Shown one piece after another: positions 1-10,983 of a stretch of 64,000 nt of DNA. Below the pieces are notes generated by a model. That model searched no databases. It saw only the letters and a program-made list of their open reading frames with translations, and had not been told where the DNA came from. The stretch is from Pseudomonas sp. UBA2684 (GTDB lineage Bacteria > Pseudomonadota > Gammaproteobacteria > Pseudomonadales > Pseudomonadaceae). The position numbers and the translations under genes are program-made. The stretch lies in contig DELY01000044.1 of NCBI GenBank assembly GCA_002354655.1, positions 9,395-73,394 on the forward strand, given 5' to 3'. The stretch's first letter is position 1, and the number at the start of each line of letters is the position of its first letter.

Positions 1-753
1 CCCCGCCAGCGACTCGCGCCACGGTTGCCAGTAACCGTGGCGGTCGCTCAACACCAACAGCCGTCCTTGCTCATCGAAACACGGTTGCTGCAACGCCACG
101 TCGGCGCCCTGCCCTGCGATGACCTGGGCCGCCTGCCAGACGCCGCTCGGCTCACGCCGCATGCTGCATAAACGAGTAGCCAGCCAGGGTTGCTGCGGGC
201 GATCCCACTCGATCCAGGCCAGGCGCTGGCCATCGGCGCTGAGCGTGGGCGCCGCATAGAAATCAGCGCCTTCGGCCAGCACGTGGCGAGCACCATCGGC
301 CAGGGCGATGCTGACCAGGCGATGCGCCACCGCCGCCGCGCCATGCGACTCCTCAATGGCCAGCACGGCATGCGCCTGCGGGTCGAACTGCAGGTCGCCG
401 AACCGGCAATCGGCAGTGTGCGTCAGCGCGCATGGCGCGGCGCCCAGCGCTTGCCAGTACAGCTGCTGATCGGCCTCGTTGACGAAGACCAGGCCCTGCT
501 CCGCCAAGCAGAACGCGCCACCGCCGTATTCGTAGACCCGGCTGCGCACCGACATCTCGGCGGGCGTCAGGCATGCACAGCCATCCGTCGTCCAGTGCCA
601 CAGGCACGAGCGCGCATCCGCCGGGTCGTACTCCAGCCACACCAGGCCGCCCAGACCGGCGCGCAGCTCGGCGAAATCGCGGCTGGCGGCCGCCGCCTGC
701 GCGCTCGTCCAGGGGCTTTGCCAGAATCCGTAAGGTGCAACGCGGCTAGTCAA
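1..753 (-). CDS. pqqH: S9-family (prolyl oligopeptidase-like) peptidase of the pqq operon, partial
   Basis: This is the N-terminal 251 residues of a protein cut by the window edge. The reading frame opens TSRVAPYGFWQSPWTS and continues with repeated beta-propeller-like strands (for example SVRSRVYEYGGGAF and GQRLAWIEWDRP), as in alpha/beta-hydrolase S9 peptidases; the catalytic domain lies outside the window. No ATG is in frame after the pqqE stop. The best start is TTG at 753, preceded by GGAAAAGG about eight bases upstream, and the pqqE stop is only 24 bases away, so the gene is the last cistron of the pqq operon. P. aeruginosa has the same order (pqqE then PA1990/pqqH). The exact role in PQQ supply is not settled; processing of the PqqA peptide is a plausible inference. 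Confidence 0.85.
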   Translation of the reverse strand, partial: MTSRVAPYGFWQSPWTSAQAAAASRDFAELRAGLGGLVWLEYDPADARSCLWHWTTDGCACLTPAEMSVRSRVYEYGGGAFCLAEQGLVFVNEADQQLYWQALGAAPCALTHTADCRFGDLQFDPQAHAVLAIEESHGAAAVAHRLVSIALADGARHVLAEGADFYAAPTLSADGQRLAWIEWDRPQQPWLATRLCSMRREPSGVWQAAQVIAGQGADVALQQPCFDEQGRLLVLSDRHGYWQPWRESLAG

Positions 754-777
754 GGGGCGGCCTTTTCCGGTGCATAT

Positions 778-2013
778 TCAACCCTTGCAAATCAGCTTGG
801 AGGCCTTCTCGTTGCGAAACTGCAAGGCGTGCAGCGCGCCAGGCGACTGTTCGGCCTCCAGACGGGCTTGCAGAATCACCCCATGATGCGCTGATTTGCT
901 GCACACCGGGTCGGCATTGCTGGCATCGCCGGTGAGCATGAAAGCCTGGCAACGGCAGCCGCCGAAATCCTTGTGTTTCTCGTCGCAGGAGCGGCATGGC
1001 TCGGGCATCCAGTCGTCGCCGCGAAAGCGGTTGAACCCGAAAGAATCGCGCCAGATGTGCTCGATGCTGTGCTCGCGCACGTTGGGAAACTGCACCGGCA
1101 ACTGGCGGGCGCTGTGGCACGGCAGCGCGGTGCCGTCCGGGGTGATGTCGAGGAACAGGTTGCCCCAACCGTTCATGCAGGCCTTGGGGCGCTCTTCGTA
1201 GTAGTCCGGGGTGACGAAGATCAGCTTGCACGGATGGTTTTGCGCCGCCAGTTTGGCGCGCCACTCATTGGTGATGCGCTCGGCGCGTTGCAGTTGCGCG
1301 CGGGTCGGCAGCAGGCCGGCGCGGTTGAGCTCGGCCCAGCCGTAGAACTGGCAGGTGGCCAGCTCGACGAAATCCGCCTCCAGCTCCAGGCACAGCTCGA
1401 TGATGCGCTCGATGTTGTCGATGTTGTGCCGATGAGTGACGAAATTCAGCACCATCGGGTAGCCATGCGCCTTGACCGCGCGGGCCATGGCCAGCTTGTG
1501 GGCGAAGGCCTTCTTCGAGCCGGCGAGCAGGTTGTTCACCTCCTCGTCGGCGGCCTGAAAGCTGATCTGGATATGGTCCAGGCCGGCCTCGCTGAAGCTG
1601 GCGATACGCTGCTCGGTTAGGCCGATACCCGAGGTGATCAGGTTGGTGTAATAACCCAGGTCACGCGCTGCCTTGATCAGCTCGGCGAGGTCTTGGCGCA
1701 CCAGCGGCTCGCCGCCGGAAAAACCCAACTGCGCGGCGCCCAGCTCGCGTGCCTGGCGAAACACCTCGATCCACTCGGCGGTCGTCAGCTCCGCGCCCTG
1801 CTGGGCGAAATCCAACGGGTTGGAACAGTACGGGCACTGCAACGGGCAGCGGTAAGTCAACTCAGCCAGTAGCCACAGCGGCGGACCCGGGGCGTGACCG
1901 GCAGTCCCTTGCAAGGCTACCTGCGCTGCCGATGCGTCGTTAAAAACAGGCTCGACTGCCTCGCCAACGCCTTGCAAAGGACTGCTAGTGCAGCTCGATC
2001 CAGAACTGAGCAT
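778..2013 (-). CDS. pqqE: PQQ biosynthesis radical SAM/SPASM enzyme PqqE
   Basis: PqqE makes the carbon-carbon bond between the conserved Glu and Tyr of the PqqA peptide, the first committed step of PQQ synthesis in the cytoplasm. The radical SAM cluster motif CPLQCPYC is at residues 56-63 after [10 protein letters not shown], and a Cys-rich SPASM tail ([31 protein letters not shown]) would hold auxiliary clusters. The start at 2013 overlaps the end of pqqD by 29 bases and has a strong GGAGG six bases upstream. It gives 411 residues, about 30 more than the usual 375-385; the extra N-terminal segment is low in recognisable motifs, so a later TTG start cannot be excluded. Confidence 0.96.
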   Translation of the reverse strand: MLSSGSSCTSSPLQGVGEAVEPVFNDASAAQVALQGTAGHAPGPPLWLLAELTYRCPLQCPYCSNPLDFAQQGAELTTAEWIEVFRQARELGAAQLGFSGGEPLVRQDLAELIKAARDLGYYTNLITSGIGLTEQRIASFSEAGLDHIQISFQAADEEVNNLLAGSKKAFAHKLAMARAVKAHGYPMVLNFVTHRHNIDNIERIIELCLELEADFVELATCQFYGWAELNRAGLLPTRAQLQRAERITNEWRAKLAAQNHPCKLIFVTPDYYEERPKACMNGWGNLFLDITPDGTALPCHSARQLPVQFPNVREHSIEHIWRDSFGFNRFRGDDWMPEPCRSCDEKHKDFGGCRCQAFMLTGDASNADPVCSKSAHHGVILQARLEAEQSPGALHALQFRNEKASKLICKG

Positions 2014-2263
2014 TGGCTACCTCCATAAAGGTCAGGATGTCTTCATCGATTCCCGGTACATCCGGAAACCGCCCGCGCAAGGCGTCGATAATCTGCGCCA
2101 CGCTCTGCGCGCCGTTGACCTGCTGGAGAATTTCTCCGGCGCTGTCGTTGAGCTTGATCATGCCTTCCGGGTAGAGCAGCACGTGGCAACCTTGCACCGC
2201 TTCCCACTGCAGACGAAAACCGCGGCGCAGTGCGGGGACTTTTTGTTGCAGGGCTTGGTTCAT
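1985..2263 (-). CDS. pqqD: PQQ biosynthesis peptide chaperone PqqD
   Basis: PqqD is a small winged-helix RiPP-recognition protein that binds PqqA and presents it to PqqE. The 92-residue product shows the usual features: [12 protein letters not shown] near residue 10, [18 protein letters not shown] in the middle and a C-terminal helix ending at a short tail. It overlaps the start of pqqE, which suggests translational coupling. Unusually, its start is separated from pqqC by 325 bases that hold a palindromic repeat, while these two genes normally lie almost end to end. Confidence 0.95.
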   Translation of the reverse strand: MNQALQQKVPALRRGFRLQWEAVQGCHVLLYPEGMIKLNDSAGEILQQVNGAQSVAQIIDALRGRFPDVPGIDEDILTFMEVANAQFWIELH

Positions 2264-2374
2264 GGCGTCACCCGTACTGCGCGGCGTGCGGCGCCCCCGA
2301 CGACAAGCACGGCCTCGCCCCTAGTGTCGCGACAGCGTTGAACTGTCGGTTCAACGCCAGGCTTGTGGGCTCTC

Positions 2375-2538
2375 GTAGGGTGGGTTGGGCGCACGCTGCC
2401 GATAACGATGATCCTGCAAGAGCCGTGGCGCCGTAACCCACCATCGGCGCAACGCGGGAGATCGCTTGGTGGGTTACGCGGCGCGCCACGCTGGCGGTGC
2501 CTGATCGCTCTGCGCTTGGCGCCGCTAACCCACCCTAC
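2375..2538. repeat. 164-bp palindromic repeat element inserted between pqqC and pqqD
   Basis: The spacer between pqqD and pqqC contains an element bounded by a perfect 12-base inverted repeat (GTAGGGTGGGTT at 2375-2386 and AACCCACCCTAC at 2527-2538). Inside, a second pair, GTAACCCACC at 2433 and GGTGGGTTAC at 2468, forms another hairpin around CGGCGC-rich sequence. The layout is MITE- or REP-like with no coding capacity. A degenerate relative is at 27992-28059. The rest of the 2264-2588 spacer holds nothing else I recognise. In the pqq transcript it would fold into a large stem structure. Confidence 0.75.
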
Positions 2539-2588
2539 AGTGATGGTTGAAGCGGCACTAGGCGCCGTGCGCAGCAATGGACGGCCGC

Positions 2589-3356
2589 TCACAATGCGAT
2601 CCCCCGATGCCAGACGCGCTCGGCGGTCACCGTGTGATACGGCGGGCGCTCCAGTTCGTAGGCCATGCTCATGGCATCGAGCATGCTCCACAGCACGTCC
2701 AGCTTGAATTGCAGGATCTCCAGCATGCGTTGCTGCGCCTCATAGGTGGTGTAGTGCTGCAAGGTGATGTGCAGGCCATGCTCGACATCGCGGCGTGCTT
2801 GTTGCAGGCGCTTGCGGAAGTAGTCGTAGCCGCTGGCGTCGATCCACGGGTAATGCTGCGGCCAGGCCTGCAAGCGCGACTGGTGAATCTGCGGGGCGAA
2901 CAGTTCGGTCAGCGAGCTGCTCGCCGCCTCCTGCCAGCTGGCGCGGCGGGCGAAGTTGACGTAGGCATCCACGGCGAAACGCACGCCAGGCAACACCAAC
3001 TCCTGCGACAGCACCTGCTCGCGCGCCAGGCCCACAGCCTCGGCCAGGCGCAACCAGGCCTCGATACCGCCCTCCTCGCCGGACGTAGCGACGCCCGGTG
3101 CGCCGTCGTGGTCGAGGATGCGTTGCAGCCACTCGCGGCGGATGTCGCGCTGCGGGCAGTTGGCCAGGATCGCCGCATCCTTCAGCGGGATATTCAGCTG
3201 GTAGTAGAAGCGGTTGGCGACCCAGCCCTGAATCTGCTCGCGGCTGGCCTGGCCGGCGTACATCGCCCGGTGGAAGGGATGATGGATGTGGTAATAGGCG
3301 CCCTTGGCGCGCAGCGCCTGCTCGAATTCGGCAGGGTTCATGGCGGGATGGCTCAT
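2589..3356 (-). CDS. pqqC: pyrroloquinoline-quinone synthase PqqC
   Basis: PqqC is a cofactorless oxidase that performs the final ring closure and eight-electron oxidation to PQQ. The 255-residue length and the sequence agree with the family: the [11 protein letters not shown] segment near residues 24-35, [25 protein letters not shown], and [20 protein letters not shown] near the C-terminus supply the His, Tyr, Arg and Lys residues of the active site. It starts 12 bases after pqqB. A second in-frame Met at residue 6 is possible. Confidence 0.97.
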   Translation of the reverse strand: MSHPAMNPAEFEQALRAKGAYYHIHHPFHRAMYAGQASREQIQGWVANRFYYQLNIPLKDAAILANCPQRDIRREWLQRILDHDGAPGVATSGEEGGIEAWLRLAEAVGLAREQVLSQELVLPGVRFAVDAYVNFARRASWQEAASSSLTELFAPQIHQSRLQAWPQHYPWIDASGYDYFRKRLQQARRDVEHGLHITLQHYTTYEAQQRMLEILQFKLDVLWSMLDAMSMAYELERPPYHTVTAERVWHRGIAL

Positions 3357-3368
3357 GTGCCTGGCTCC

Positions 3369-4283
3369 TTACAGCTGAATGCTCATGCCGTCGCTGGCGA
3401 CCTCGATGCCATGGGCACGCAGCTCGGCGCGCTCCGGCGAATCGAGATCGAGGATCGGATTGGTGTTGTTGATGTGGATCAGGATCTTCTGCGCGGCGGG
3501 CAAACCATCGAGCACCTCGATCATGCCGCCGGGGCCGCTCTGGCACAGGTGGCCCATCTCGCTGCCGAGCTTGTCGCCGACCTCGCAGACGCGCATCTCG
3601 TCGTCGCGCCACAGCGTGCCATCGACCAGCAGGCAGTCGGCGCGGCGCATCCAGCCGAGCAAGGCCTCGTCGACCTGACCCAGACCCGGCGCGTAGAACA
3701 ACGTGCCACCCGTGCGGCGGTCTTCGACGAACAGGCCGATGTTGTCGCCCGGCTGCGGGTTGCCGCGGTGCGGCGAATACGGCGGCGCACTGCTGCGCAG
3801 CGGGATCGCGCTGATGTGCAAATCCGGGCAAACGGGAATGCTGAACGGCGCGCCGTCCAACTCGATCAGGTGGTGCTGCAAGCCGCCGTGCCAATGGCTG
3901 AGCATGTTGAACAGCGGGAAACCGCTGCTGAGGTCCTGATGCACCATTTCGGTACACCAGACCTGGTGCGGGCAGCCTTCGCGCAGGGTCAGCAACCCGG
4001 TGGTGTGGTCAATCTGGCTATCCAACAGGATGATCGCGCCAATCGCCGTGTCACGCAGCCTGCGTGCCGGCTGCAAGGCCGGGAACGCGTCGAGCTGCGC
4101 GCGGATATCCGGCGAGGCGTTACACAGAATCCAGTGCGTGCCGTTGTCGCTCAGGGCAATCGAGGATTGCGTGCGCGGCTGGGCATTCAAGCTGCCATCG
4201 CGCACGCCACGGCAATTGCGGCAGTTGCAGTTCCACTGGGGAAATCCACCGCCGGCGGCGGAGCCAAGAATCTGGATATGCAT
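3369..4283 (-). CDS. pqqB: PQQ biosynthesis metal-dependent oxygenase PqqB
   Basis: PqqB has a metallo-beta-lactamase-like fold and is reported to hydroxylate the tyrosine part of the crosslinked precursor. The 304-residue product opens with [24 protein letters not shown], which carries the Cys-rich zinc site of the family, and includes [16 protein letters not shown] with the Asp-His pair of the active site. It lies 46 bases after pqqA and 12 bases before pqqC in one transcription unit. Confidence 0.97.
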   Translation of the reverse strand: MHIQILGSAAGGGFPQWNCNCRNCRGVRDGSLNAQPRTQSSIALSDNGTHWILCNASPDIRAQLDAFPALQPARRLRDTAIGAIILLDSQIDHTTGLLTLREGCPHQVWCTEMVHQDLSSGFPLFNMLSHWHGGLQHHLIELDGAPFSIPVCPDLHISAIPLRSSAPPYSPHRGNPQPGDNIGLFVEDRRTGGTLFYAPGLGQVDEALLGWMRRADCLLVDGTLWRDDEMRVCEVGDKLGSEMGHLCQSGPGGMIEVLDGLPAAQKILIHINNTNPILDLDSPERAELRAHGIEVASDGMSIQL

Positions 4284-4329
4284 GGAGGCTTCCGGTTGAG
4301 ATGCCCCGACAGAGCCGGGGCAAAGCGGA

Positions 4330-4401
4330 TCAACGATTGGCGAAGTACATGGTTACTTCGAAACCAATACGCATGTCGGTGAAAGCGGGTTTAGTCCACA
4401 T
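4330..4401 (-). CDS. pqqA: PQQ precursor peptide PqqA
   Basis: This 23-residue peptide begins MWTKPAF and ends [10 protein letters not shown]. Glu15 and Tyr19 in the E-V-T-M-Y core are the residues that become PQQ. The ATG at 4401 has an AGAGGA ribosome site eight bases upstream. It is the first gene of the pqqABCDE operon; the high level of PqqA usually needed fits a promoter directly upstream in 4402-4650. Confidence 0.98.
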   Translation of the reverse strand: MWTKPAFTDMRIGFEVTMYFANR

Positions 4402-4796
4402 GGGGAGGTCCTCTTCTTATCGAAGCCGGCGAATTCCGGCCCTGCTAGTTATGCACCGAGGACGTGCACGACTGAATGGTACTTTGGGAGGAAATCGGGC
4501 TGGCATTGGTAGCGCTCCGGACCGCGACCAGACGCTCGCGGGCGCACCAACAGGCGATGGCATGGCGCATTGCGCCCCAACCTACGCGGCCCGAGCCAAC
4601 GCCACGCTCGAAGCGGACGTGTCCGCGAGCGCTTGCTGTAGTGACGCGCAATAAAAAACGCGGCCGAAGCCGCGTTGCGTGAGAGATCTGCTGCCGTCAA
4701 TCGGGCGACTGCCGCCCGATGCAAATCCTGCCCGAAGGCATATCGCAGGAAGGAGCCGGCGCACGGGAGCACGCGCGCCGGGTTAATAGGGCTGAA
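4402..4796. promoter_or_regulatory. pqqA upstream region
   Basis: This 395-base gap lies between the end of exaC and pqqA. It contains the exaC terminator, a half copy of the GTAGG-type repeat (4560-4588), and two sequences related to the shared dyad of this locus. One is TTGGTAG at 4506-4512, about 97-105 bases before pqqA. The other is TGGTACTTTGGG at 4477-4488, which also occurs exactly at 22423-22434. It is the likely site of the pqq promoter; I cannot fix the -10/-35 boxes. Confidence 0.45.
4653..4676 (-). terminator. rho-independent terminator of exaC
   Basis: An AACGCGGC/GCCGCGTT stem with a CGAA loop is followed, on the minus strand, by a run of six T. It lies 120 bases after the exaC stop codon and isolates exaC from the pqq promoter. 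Confidence 0.9.
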
Positions 4797-6317
<1,521 letters not shown>

Positions 6318-6427
6318 GATGCGGTCCTCTCTGGTTGTCGGAGCCTGCCCCGAAAGCGTGGAACAGGTCATGGTTGGATATTAGGAAGCCGCTGGGCCAT
6401 CGGGTATGCGCCCAAGGCATAAAACCT

Positions 6428-6442
6428 CTCGTCATTTGGTAG
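6428..6442. promoter_or_regulatory. putative response-regulator box upstream of exaC
   Basis: CTCGTCATTTGGTAG matches 11 of 15 positions of the CTACTCCCTTGGTAG dyad found upstream of pedH. It lies 111 bases upstream of the exaC start, nearly the same distance as at pedH and pedF. Confidence 0.5.
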
Positions 6443-6481
6443 TAGAGGCGCAAACCCGCTGCGCAGAGGGCTTTCCCGCGT

Positions 6482-7216
6482 TCAGGGCAACCGCTTCTGG
6501 TATAGCGCACCGTCGGCGTCTTGCCAGCGCAGCAGCAACGGCGCGCTATGCCTGGGCAGACGCAGCCACCAGTAAGGGTTGGCAGCCAGCCCTGCAAAAA
6601 GTTCGATGCCGAGCACCCGCCCCTGCGCGCCATCGATCTCGAAACGCGCGGCCAGCCGCCGCGGTAACCGCTGCCCATCCGCGGTCTGGCGGCGGCCGGT
6701 TTCCATCGGGTGACGCAGCATGCTGCGCACCGCCAGCACATCTTCGCCGTCGGCCTGGGCCTGTAGCTGGCCAAGCCCCGCCCATGGGTCGCCCAGGCTC
6801 GGCGCCAGACAACTGCTGGCGAGCACCGCAACCGACTGCGCCGCCAGCCACACCCGGCCCCGCCCATCGCGGGCCAGCACGATCACCTGCTGGCTGCTGG
6901 GCAAGCGCACCCGCGTCGCGAGTTGCAACGGCGGCTGCCACAGCCATGCGCTGATCAGGGCGATGCGCGGGTCATGCTCGCCACTGCGCAACACGCTGAT
7001 CGCCACCGGTGGTTCGGCGCCGTGCAGGGTCAGGCTCAGCGGCACGAAGGCGCCATCCTCGACCCACTCGGCCAGTTGCAGCGTCAGACCTTGCGCCTGT
7101 GGGGCCTGCCCGTCCAGCCAGCGTTCGACCGCCGGTTGCGCACGTCCCCACTGCGCGCCCCAGGCCGCGTGACTCAGCAACGCGGTGAGCAGCAGGCACA
7201 GCGCGGGCTTGATCAC
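6482..7216 (-). CDS. SoxYZ-like fused carrier protein, copy 1
   Basis: The 244-residue secreted protein starts with GTG at 7216, overlapping the preceding stop (GTGA), and has a clear signal peptide (LCLLLTALLSHAAWG). Residues about 45-135 resemble SoxY (LQLAEWVEDGAFVPLSLTL) and residues about 165-244 resemble SoxZ (HPMETGRR, NPYWWLRLPR). Cys136 in ASSCLAPS sits at the junction, where the SoxY swinging-arm Cys would be. It fits the quinoprotein-dehydrogenase-associated SoxYZ-like carrier family, whose cargo is unknown. It is translationally coupled to a SoxF/FccB-like flavoprotein. The sequence is diverged from the second copy at 14122-14877. Confidence 0.75.
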   Translation of the reverse strand: MIKPALCLLLTALLSHAAWGAQWGRAQPAVERWLDGQAPQAQGLTLQLAEWVEDGAFVPLSLTLHGAEPPVAISVLRSGEHDPRIALISAWLWQPPLQLATRVRLPSSQQVIVLARDGRGRVWLAAQSVAVLASSCLAPSLGDPWAGLGQLQAQADGEDVLAVRSMLRHPMETGRRQTADGQRLPRRLAARFEIDGAQGRVLGIELFAGLAANPYWWLRLPRHSAPLLLRWQDADGALYQKRLP

Positions 7217-8502
7217 GCCGCGCCCCAGGCATCGGCGCAGATGCTCTGGTACCAGGCTTCGGCAAGCGCGGCTTCCTGCGCGCGCACGCTGACGGGCGCA
7301 TCGAGTGGGCTGAGCGTCAGGCTGTCCGGCAGTTCGATCAGACGCTGCGCCTGCACGGCGTAATCCGCCGCAATGGACACCGCCTGCCCCGGCGCCAGCA
7401 GGCTGTAACAGGTATTGCGCCACGCTGGCGCCGGCGCTTCGATCCCGGCCAGGTCGGCCAGCAACGCGGCCACCGCAACCTTGGCCTGGGCATTCGCGCT
7501 GTAGGCCGACTTGGGCATCGGCGCGGCGATGCAGGCGTCGCCTGCGACATACACATAGGGGTTTTCCCGCGCCTGAAAGCTGCTCGGCACAATCGGCACC
7601 CAACCGCTGGCATCGGTCAAGCCCGCGCGCTCGGCGATCAGCCCGGCTTTTTGCGGCGGGATCAGGTTGATCACCGCCGCCCGATGCCGCTGGCCGAATT
7701 CGCTGAACAGCTCGCGCCGCGCGCCATCCACCCGCACCACCTGGCCATCGCCAGCCCGCCCGACCCATTCGATGCGCTCGCCATACAACCCGCGCCAGCC
7801 CTGCTGGAACAGCGCCTGCTTGGAGAAACTGTCCTTGCTGTCGAGGATCAGCACTTTGCTGCGCGGCTTGTGGCGGCTCAGGTAATGCGCGATCAGGCCC
7901 GCGCGCTCATAAGGGCCGGGCGGGCAACGGTAGGGGTTATCCGGCACGCTGATGAGCACCAGCCCGCCATCGTCCATGGCCTGCAACTGCCGGCGCAGCA
8001 AGCGGGTTTGCGCGCCAGCCTGCCAGGCATGCGGCAGTTGCTCGGCAGCCGCCCGGTCATAGCCCTCGACGGCATTCCAGCGCATGGCGATGCCCGGCGC
8101 CAGCAGCACGCGGTCGTAACGCAGGCGATGCCCGTCGCGCAATTCGATCTGCCGCGCCGCCAGGTCGATGTCGCGCGCCCATGTGCGCAGGTGGATGATC
8201 TGCTGGCGTTGCAGCGCGGCAAACGACTGGCGAATCGTCGCCAACTCGCGCAACCCGCCCAGCACCTGGTTGCTGAACGGGCAGGTATACACGGCCTCAC
8301 GCGGCTCCAGGAGGATCACCTGCAACTGCGGTGCCTGACGCTTCAGGTAACGCGCCGCCGTGGCCCCGGCAAACCCACCGCCGATCACCACCACCCGCGC
8401 CGCGCCGGCCGCCTGCAGCGGGCCACCCATTAGCCAGGGCAAGGCCGTCATGCCTGCAAGCAACTGGCGGCGCGTTAACGCAGTGCGCATCCGCTGTTCC
8501 AT
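7213..8502 (-). CDS. flavocytochrome c sulfide dehydrogenase (SoxF/FccB)-like flavoprotein
   Basis: This 429-residue FAD protein is predicted to be exported by the Tat system (TRRQLLAGMTALPWLMGG near residues 10-27). The dinucleotide fold VVVIGGGFAGATAARYLK is at 37-54. Cys74 in VYTCPFSNQVLGG matches the Cys that binds FAD covalently in FccB, and two further Cys (PYRCPPGPY and RNTCYSLL) match the redox-active pair of that family. The ATG at 8502 has a strong GGAGGAGGG upstream. It lies downstream of pedH and upstream of a SoxYZ-like carrier, which recalls the SoxF-SoxYZ pairing of sulfur oxidation, though no other sox genes are present. The substrate is unknown. Confidence 0.8.
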   Translation of the reverse strand: MEQRMRTALTRRQLLAGMTALPWLMGGPLQAAGAARVVVIGGGFAGATAARYLKRQAPQLQVILLEPREAVYTCPFSNQVLGGLRELATIRQSFAALQRQQIIHLRTWARDIDLAARQIELRDGHRLRYDRVLLAPGIAMRWNAVEGYDRAAAEQLPHAWQAGAQTRLLRRQLQAMDDGGLVLISVPDNPYRCPPGPYERAGLIAHYLSRHKPRSKVLILDSKDSFSKQALFQQGWRGLYGERIEWVGRAGDGQVVRVDGARRELFSEFGQRHRAAVINLIPPQKAGLIAERAGLTDASGWVPIVPSSFQARENPYVYVAGDACIAAPMPKSAYSANAQAKVAVAALLADLAGIEAPAPAWRNTCYSLLAPGQAVSIAADYAVQAQRLIELPDSLTLSPLDAPVSVRAQEAALAEAWYQSICADAWGAA

Positions 8503-8644
8503 AAGCCCTCCTCCAGCACCTGCCACGACGCGGTGACGGGTGCACTGGCCCATTGCGGGCTGATGCTGGCTAGCCACAACGCAAAAATGCCAATGGCCGG
8601 GCAAGCCCGACCATCGTCATACACGCGTACTTACGCCCTGTGGA

Positions 8645-10420
8645 TCACTGCTTGGCGACCAGGTCCTTGGGCAGTTTGAAGGTCCAGAGCATGCCGCCCT
8701 GGTTGAAGTTCTTCACCCGCTTGGCCACTTCGCCGCCCCACAGCGGTACCGCACCGCCCCAGCCGGACAGCACCGAGAGGTACTGCTCGCCGTCCATCTC
8801 CCAGGTGACCGGCGAGCCGAGCACGCCGGAACCGGTCTGGAATTCCCAGACCTTTTCGCCAGTCTTGGCGTTGAAGGCTTGCAGGAAACCCTCGGGGTTG
8901 CCGGTGAACACCAGGTTGCCCTTGGTGGTCATCACCCCGCCCCAGAGCGGCGCGAAGTTCTTCTGACGCCAGACTTCCTTGCCGGTTTTCGGGTCGATGG
9001 CACGCAGCACGCCGATGTAATCCTCGTTCAGCGGCTTGATGGTGAAGCCCGAACCGAGGTAAGCCGCGCCTTTCTTGTAGGCGATGTCTTCGTTCCAGAT
9101 GTCCATGCCCCACTCGTTGGACGGTACATAGAACAAGCCGGTGTCCTGGCTGTAGGCCATCGGCATCCAGTTCTTCGCGCCGAGGAAGGCCGGTGCGACG
9201 AAGACCGAGTTGCCTTTGGTTGCGCCACCCGGTGCGCCAGGGCGGTTGGCGTCGTCGTAGAGCGGGCGGCCGTCCTTGTCCAGGCCCTTGGCCCAGGTGA
9301 TCTTGTCGACGAAGGGGAAACCGCGGATGAACTTGCCGTTGGTGCGGTCGAGCACGTAGAAGAAACCGTTACGGTCGGCAGTGGCCGCCGCCTTGATGGT
9401 CTTGCCGCCCTCTTGGTAGTTGAAGGAAATCAGCTCATTGACGCCGTCGTAGTCCCAGCCGTCGTGCGGGGTGGTCTGGAAGTGCCATTTGATGGTGCCG
9501 TCGTCCGGGTTGAGCGCCAGACGCGAGGACGAATAGAGGTTGTCGCCAGGGCGCAGGTGCGAGTTCCACGGCGCCGGGTTACCGGTGCCGAACAGCAGTT
9601 GGTTGGTTTCCGGGTCGTAGTAGCCGCCCAGCCAAGGCGCGGCACCGCCGGTTTTCCACAGGTCGCCCGGCCAGGTCTTGCCGGCTTCGCCGCCGGTGAT
9701 GCCGTGCTCGACCGCCTTGCCGTCCTTGTAGACGTAACCCATGTGGCCTTCCACGGTCGGACGGGTCCACAGCAGCTCGCCATTTTTCGGGTCATAGGCT
9801 TCGATCTTGCCGACCACGCCAAACTCGCCGCCGGACACCCCGGTGATCAGCTTGCCGTTGATCACCAGCGGCGCCGCGGTGATCGAGTAGCCGGCCTTGT
9901 GGTCGGCGACGTTCTTGCGCCACACCACCTTGCCGGTGTCCTTGTTCAGGGCCACCAGCTTGGCATCCAGGGTGCCGAAGATCACCAGGTCGCCATACAG
10001 CGCCACACCACGGTTGATCACGTCGCAACACGGGCGGATGTCGTCGGGCAGGCGCGCATCGTATTGCCACAGCTCACGCCCGGTGCGCGCATCCACCGCA
10101 TACACCCGCGAGTAAGACGCCGTCACATACATCACGCCATCTTTGATCAACGGCTGGGCCTGCTGGCCGCGCTGCTTTTCGCCACCAAAGGACATGGCCC
10201 AGACAGGCCGCAGGTCCTTGACGTTGTCAGTGTTGAGCGTATCCAGCGGGCTATAGCGCTGCCCTTGCAGGCCCATGCCGTTGGTGACGATCTCGTCGGT
10301 GGTTTTCACATCGTCGAGGATCTGCTGATCGGTGACGGCCCACGCCGACAGACCAGGCAACAACATGGCGGCACACAGTGCACTGAGAACGAAAGGTTTG
10401 CGAAGACCGGAGTGTTTCAT
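8645..10420 (-). CDS. pedH: lanthanide-type PQQ-dependent alcohol dehydrogenase PedH
   Basis: This periplasmic quinoprotein oxidises alcohols and aldehydes and passes electrons to a cytochrome c. The 591-residue protein has a signal peptide ending at about Ala28, the eight-bladed propeller with tryptophan-docking repeats, the adjacent Cys131-Cys132 pair under PQQ, and the catalytic Asp323. Asp325 is two residues further on ([10 protein letters not shown]). That extra Asp is the hallmark of lanthanide-dependent enzymes such as XoxF and P. putida PedH, whereas calcium enzymes have Ala or Ser. The start at 10420 is preceded by GAGG. A dyad operator lies 109 bases upstream. Confidence 0.95.
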   Translation of the reverse strand: MKHSGLRKPFVLSALCAAMLLPGLSAWAVTDQQILDDVKTTDEIVTNGMGLQGQRYSPLDTLNTDNVKDLRPVWAMSFGGEKQRGQQAQPLIKDGVMYVTASYSRVYAVDARTGRELWQYDARLPDDIRPCCDVINRGVALYGDLVIFGTLDAKLVALNKDTGKVVWRKNVADHKAGYSITAAPLVINGKLITGVSGGEFGVVGKIEAYDPKNGELLWTRPTVEGHMGYVYKDGKAVEHGITGGEAGKTWPGDLWKTGGAAPWLGGYYDPETNQLLFGTGNPAPWNSHLRPGDNLYSSSRLALNPDDGTIKWHFQTTPHDGWDYDGVNELISFNYQEGGKTIKAAATADRNGFFYVLDRTNGKFIRGFPFVDKITWAKGLDKDGRPLYDDANRPGAPGGATKGNSVFVAPAFLGAKNWMPMAYSQDTGLFYVPSNEWGMDIWNEDIAYKKGAAYLGSGFTIKPLNEDYIGVLRAIDPKTGKEVWRQKNFAPLWGGVMTTKGNLVFTGNPEGFLQAFNAKTGEKVWEFQTGSGVLGSPVTWEMDGEQYLSVLSGWGGAVPLWGGEVAKRVKNFNQGGMLWTFKLPKDLVAKQ

Positions 10421-10983
10421 TGCGGCTACCTCTGCGGGTTAATTGTTATCACCGGGAAATTTTCCCGATCTGCCGCAGATTCTTGGCTTCCGGGGGGCAC
10501 CCAACAATTGCACGCAGTGCCGATTTCGCTACTCCCTTGGTAGCAATACTCCGGCAAGCAACGGCGGCGGGCCGATAGCCGCCAGGCGATAGCAACCTTG
10601 AGCGCAGGGTTTCGCCACACCAGCTCGGCGGAAAGCCGCCAAACAGACCGCACACAGCCCGCGTGAATGGCGACATTCCGCCACGAGCGTATGCCTCGCC
10701 GACTATTTAGCCCGGCGTGCGACGGCTATTTAGCCCGGCTGAATCGTTTCGGCACTGGTTTTGCTTAAGCCTGGCCGCACTGCCGCAGGCCGCCTGGCGC
10801 ATGCGCAGGTAGGCCCCTCTGACAACGAATACGCTGCCGCAGCAAGGCAGGGTCGTGATTTCGCCACCAGCGCACAACGAGAGCCAATGGCCAATGCACA
10901 GCGCCGGCGATGACACCTGCTAGCCTCTAGGGCTATCAGGCAGGCGATGCCTGCCAACTTCACACTTAAAAATGGTCTGTCTA
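10421..10983. other. pedH-mqo divergent intergenic region
   Basis: This 563-base region has no convincing gene. It holds the pedH dyad and, at 10703-10716 and 10726-10739, two copies of CTATTTAGCCCGGC spaced exactly 23 bases apart. The remainder is GC-rich and featureless to me, and promoters for the two diverging genes must lie here. Confidence 0.5.
10529..10543. promoter_or_regulatory. putative response-regulator box upstream of pedH
   Basis: CTACTCCCTTGGTAG is an imperfect palindrome (CTAC...GTAG ends) located 109 bases upstream of the pedH start. It is used here as the reference for the dyad shared across the locus. Confidence 0.6.

Noticed and set aside
2577-4382. 601-codon open frame on the plus strand over pqqC and pqqB
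   Set aside because: It is antisense to two well-supported pqq genes, has no family-like motifs and is explained by GC-rich codon bias.
8879-10543. 554-codon open frame antisense to pedH
   Set aside because: It is the shadow of the quinoprotein gene; there is no ribosome site or domain-like sequence.
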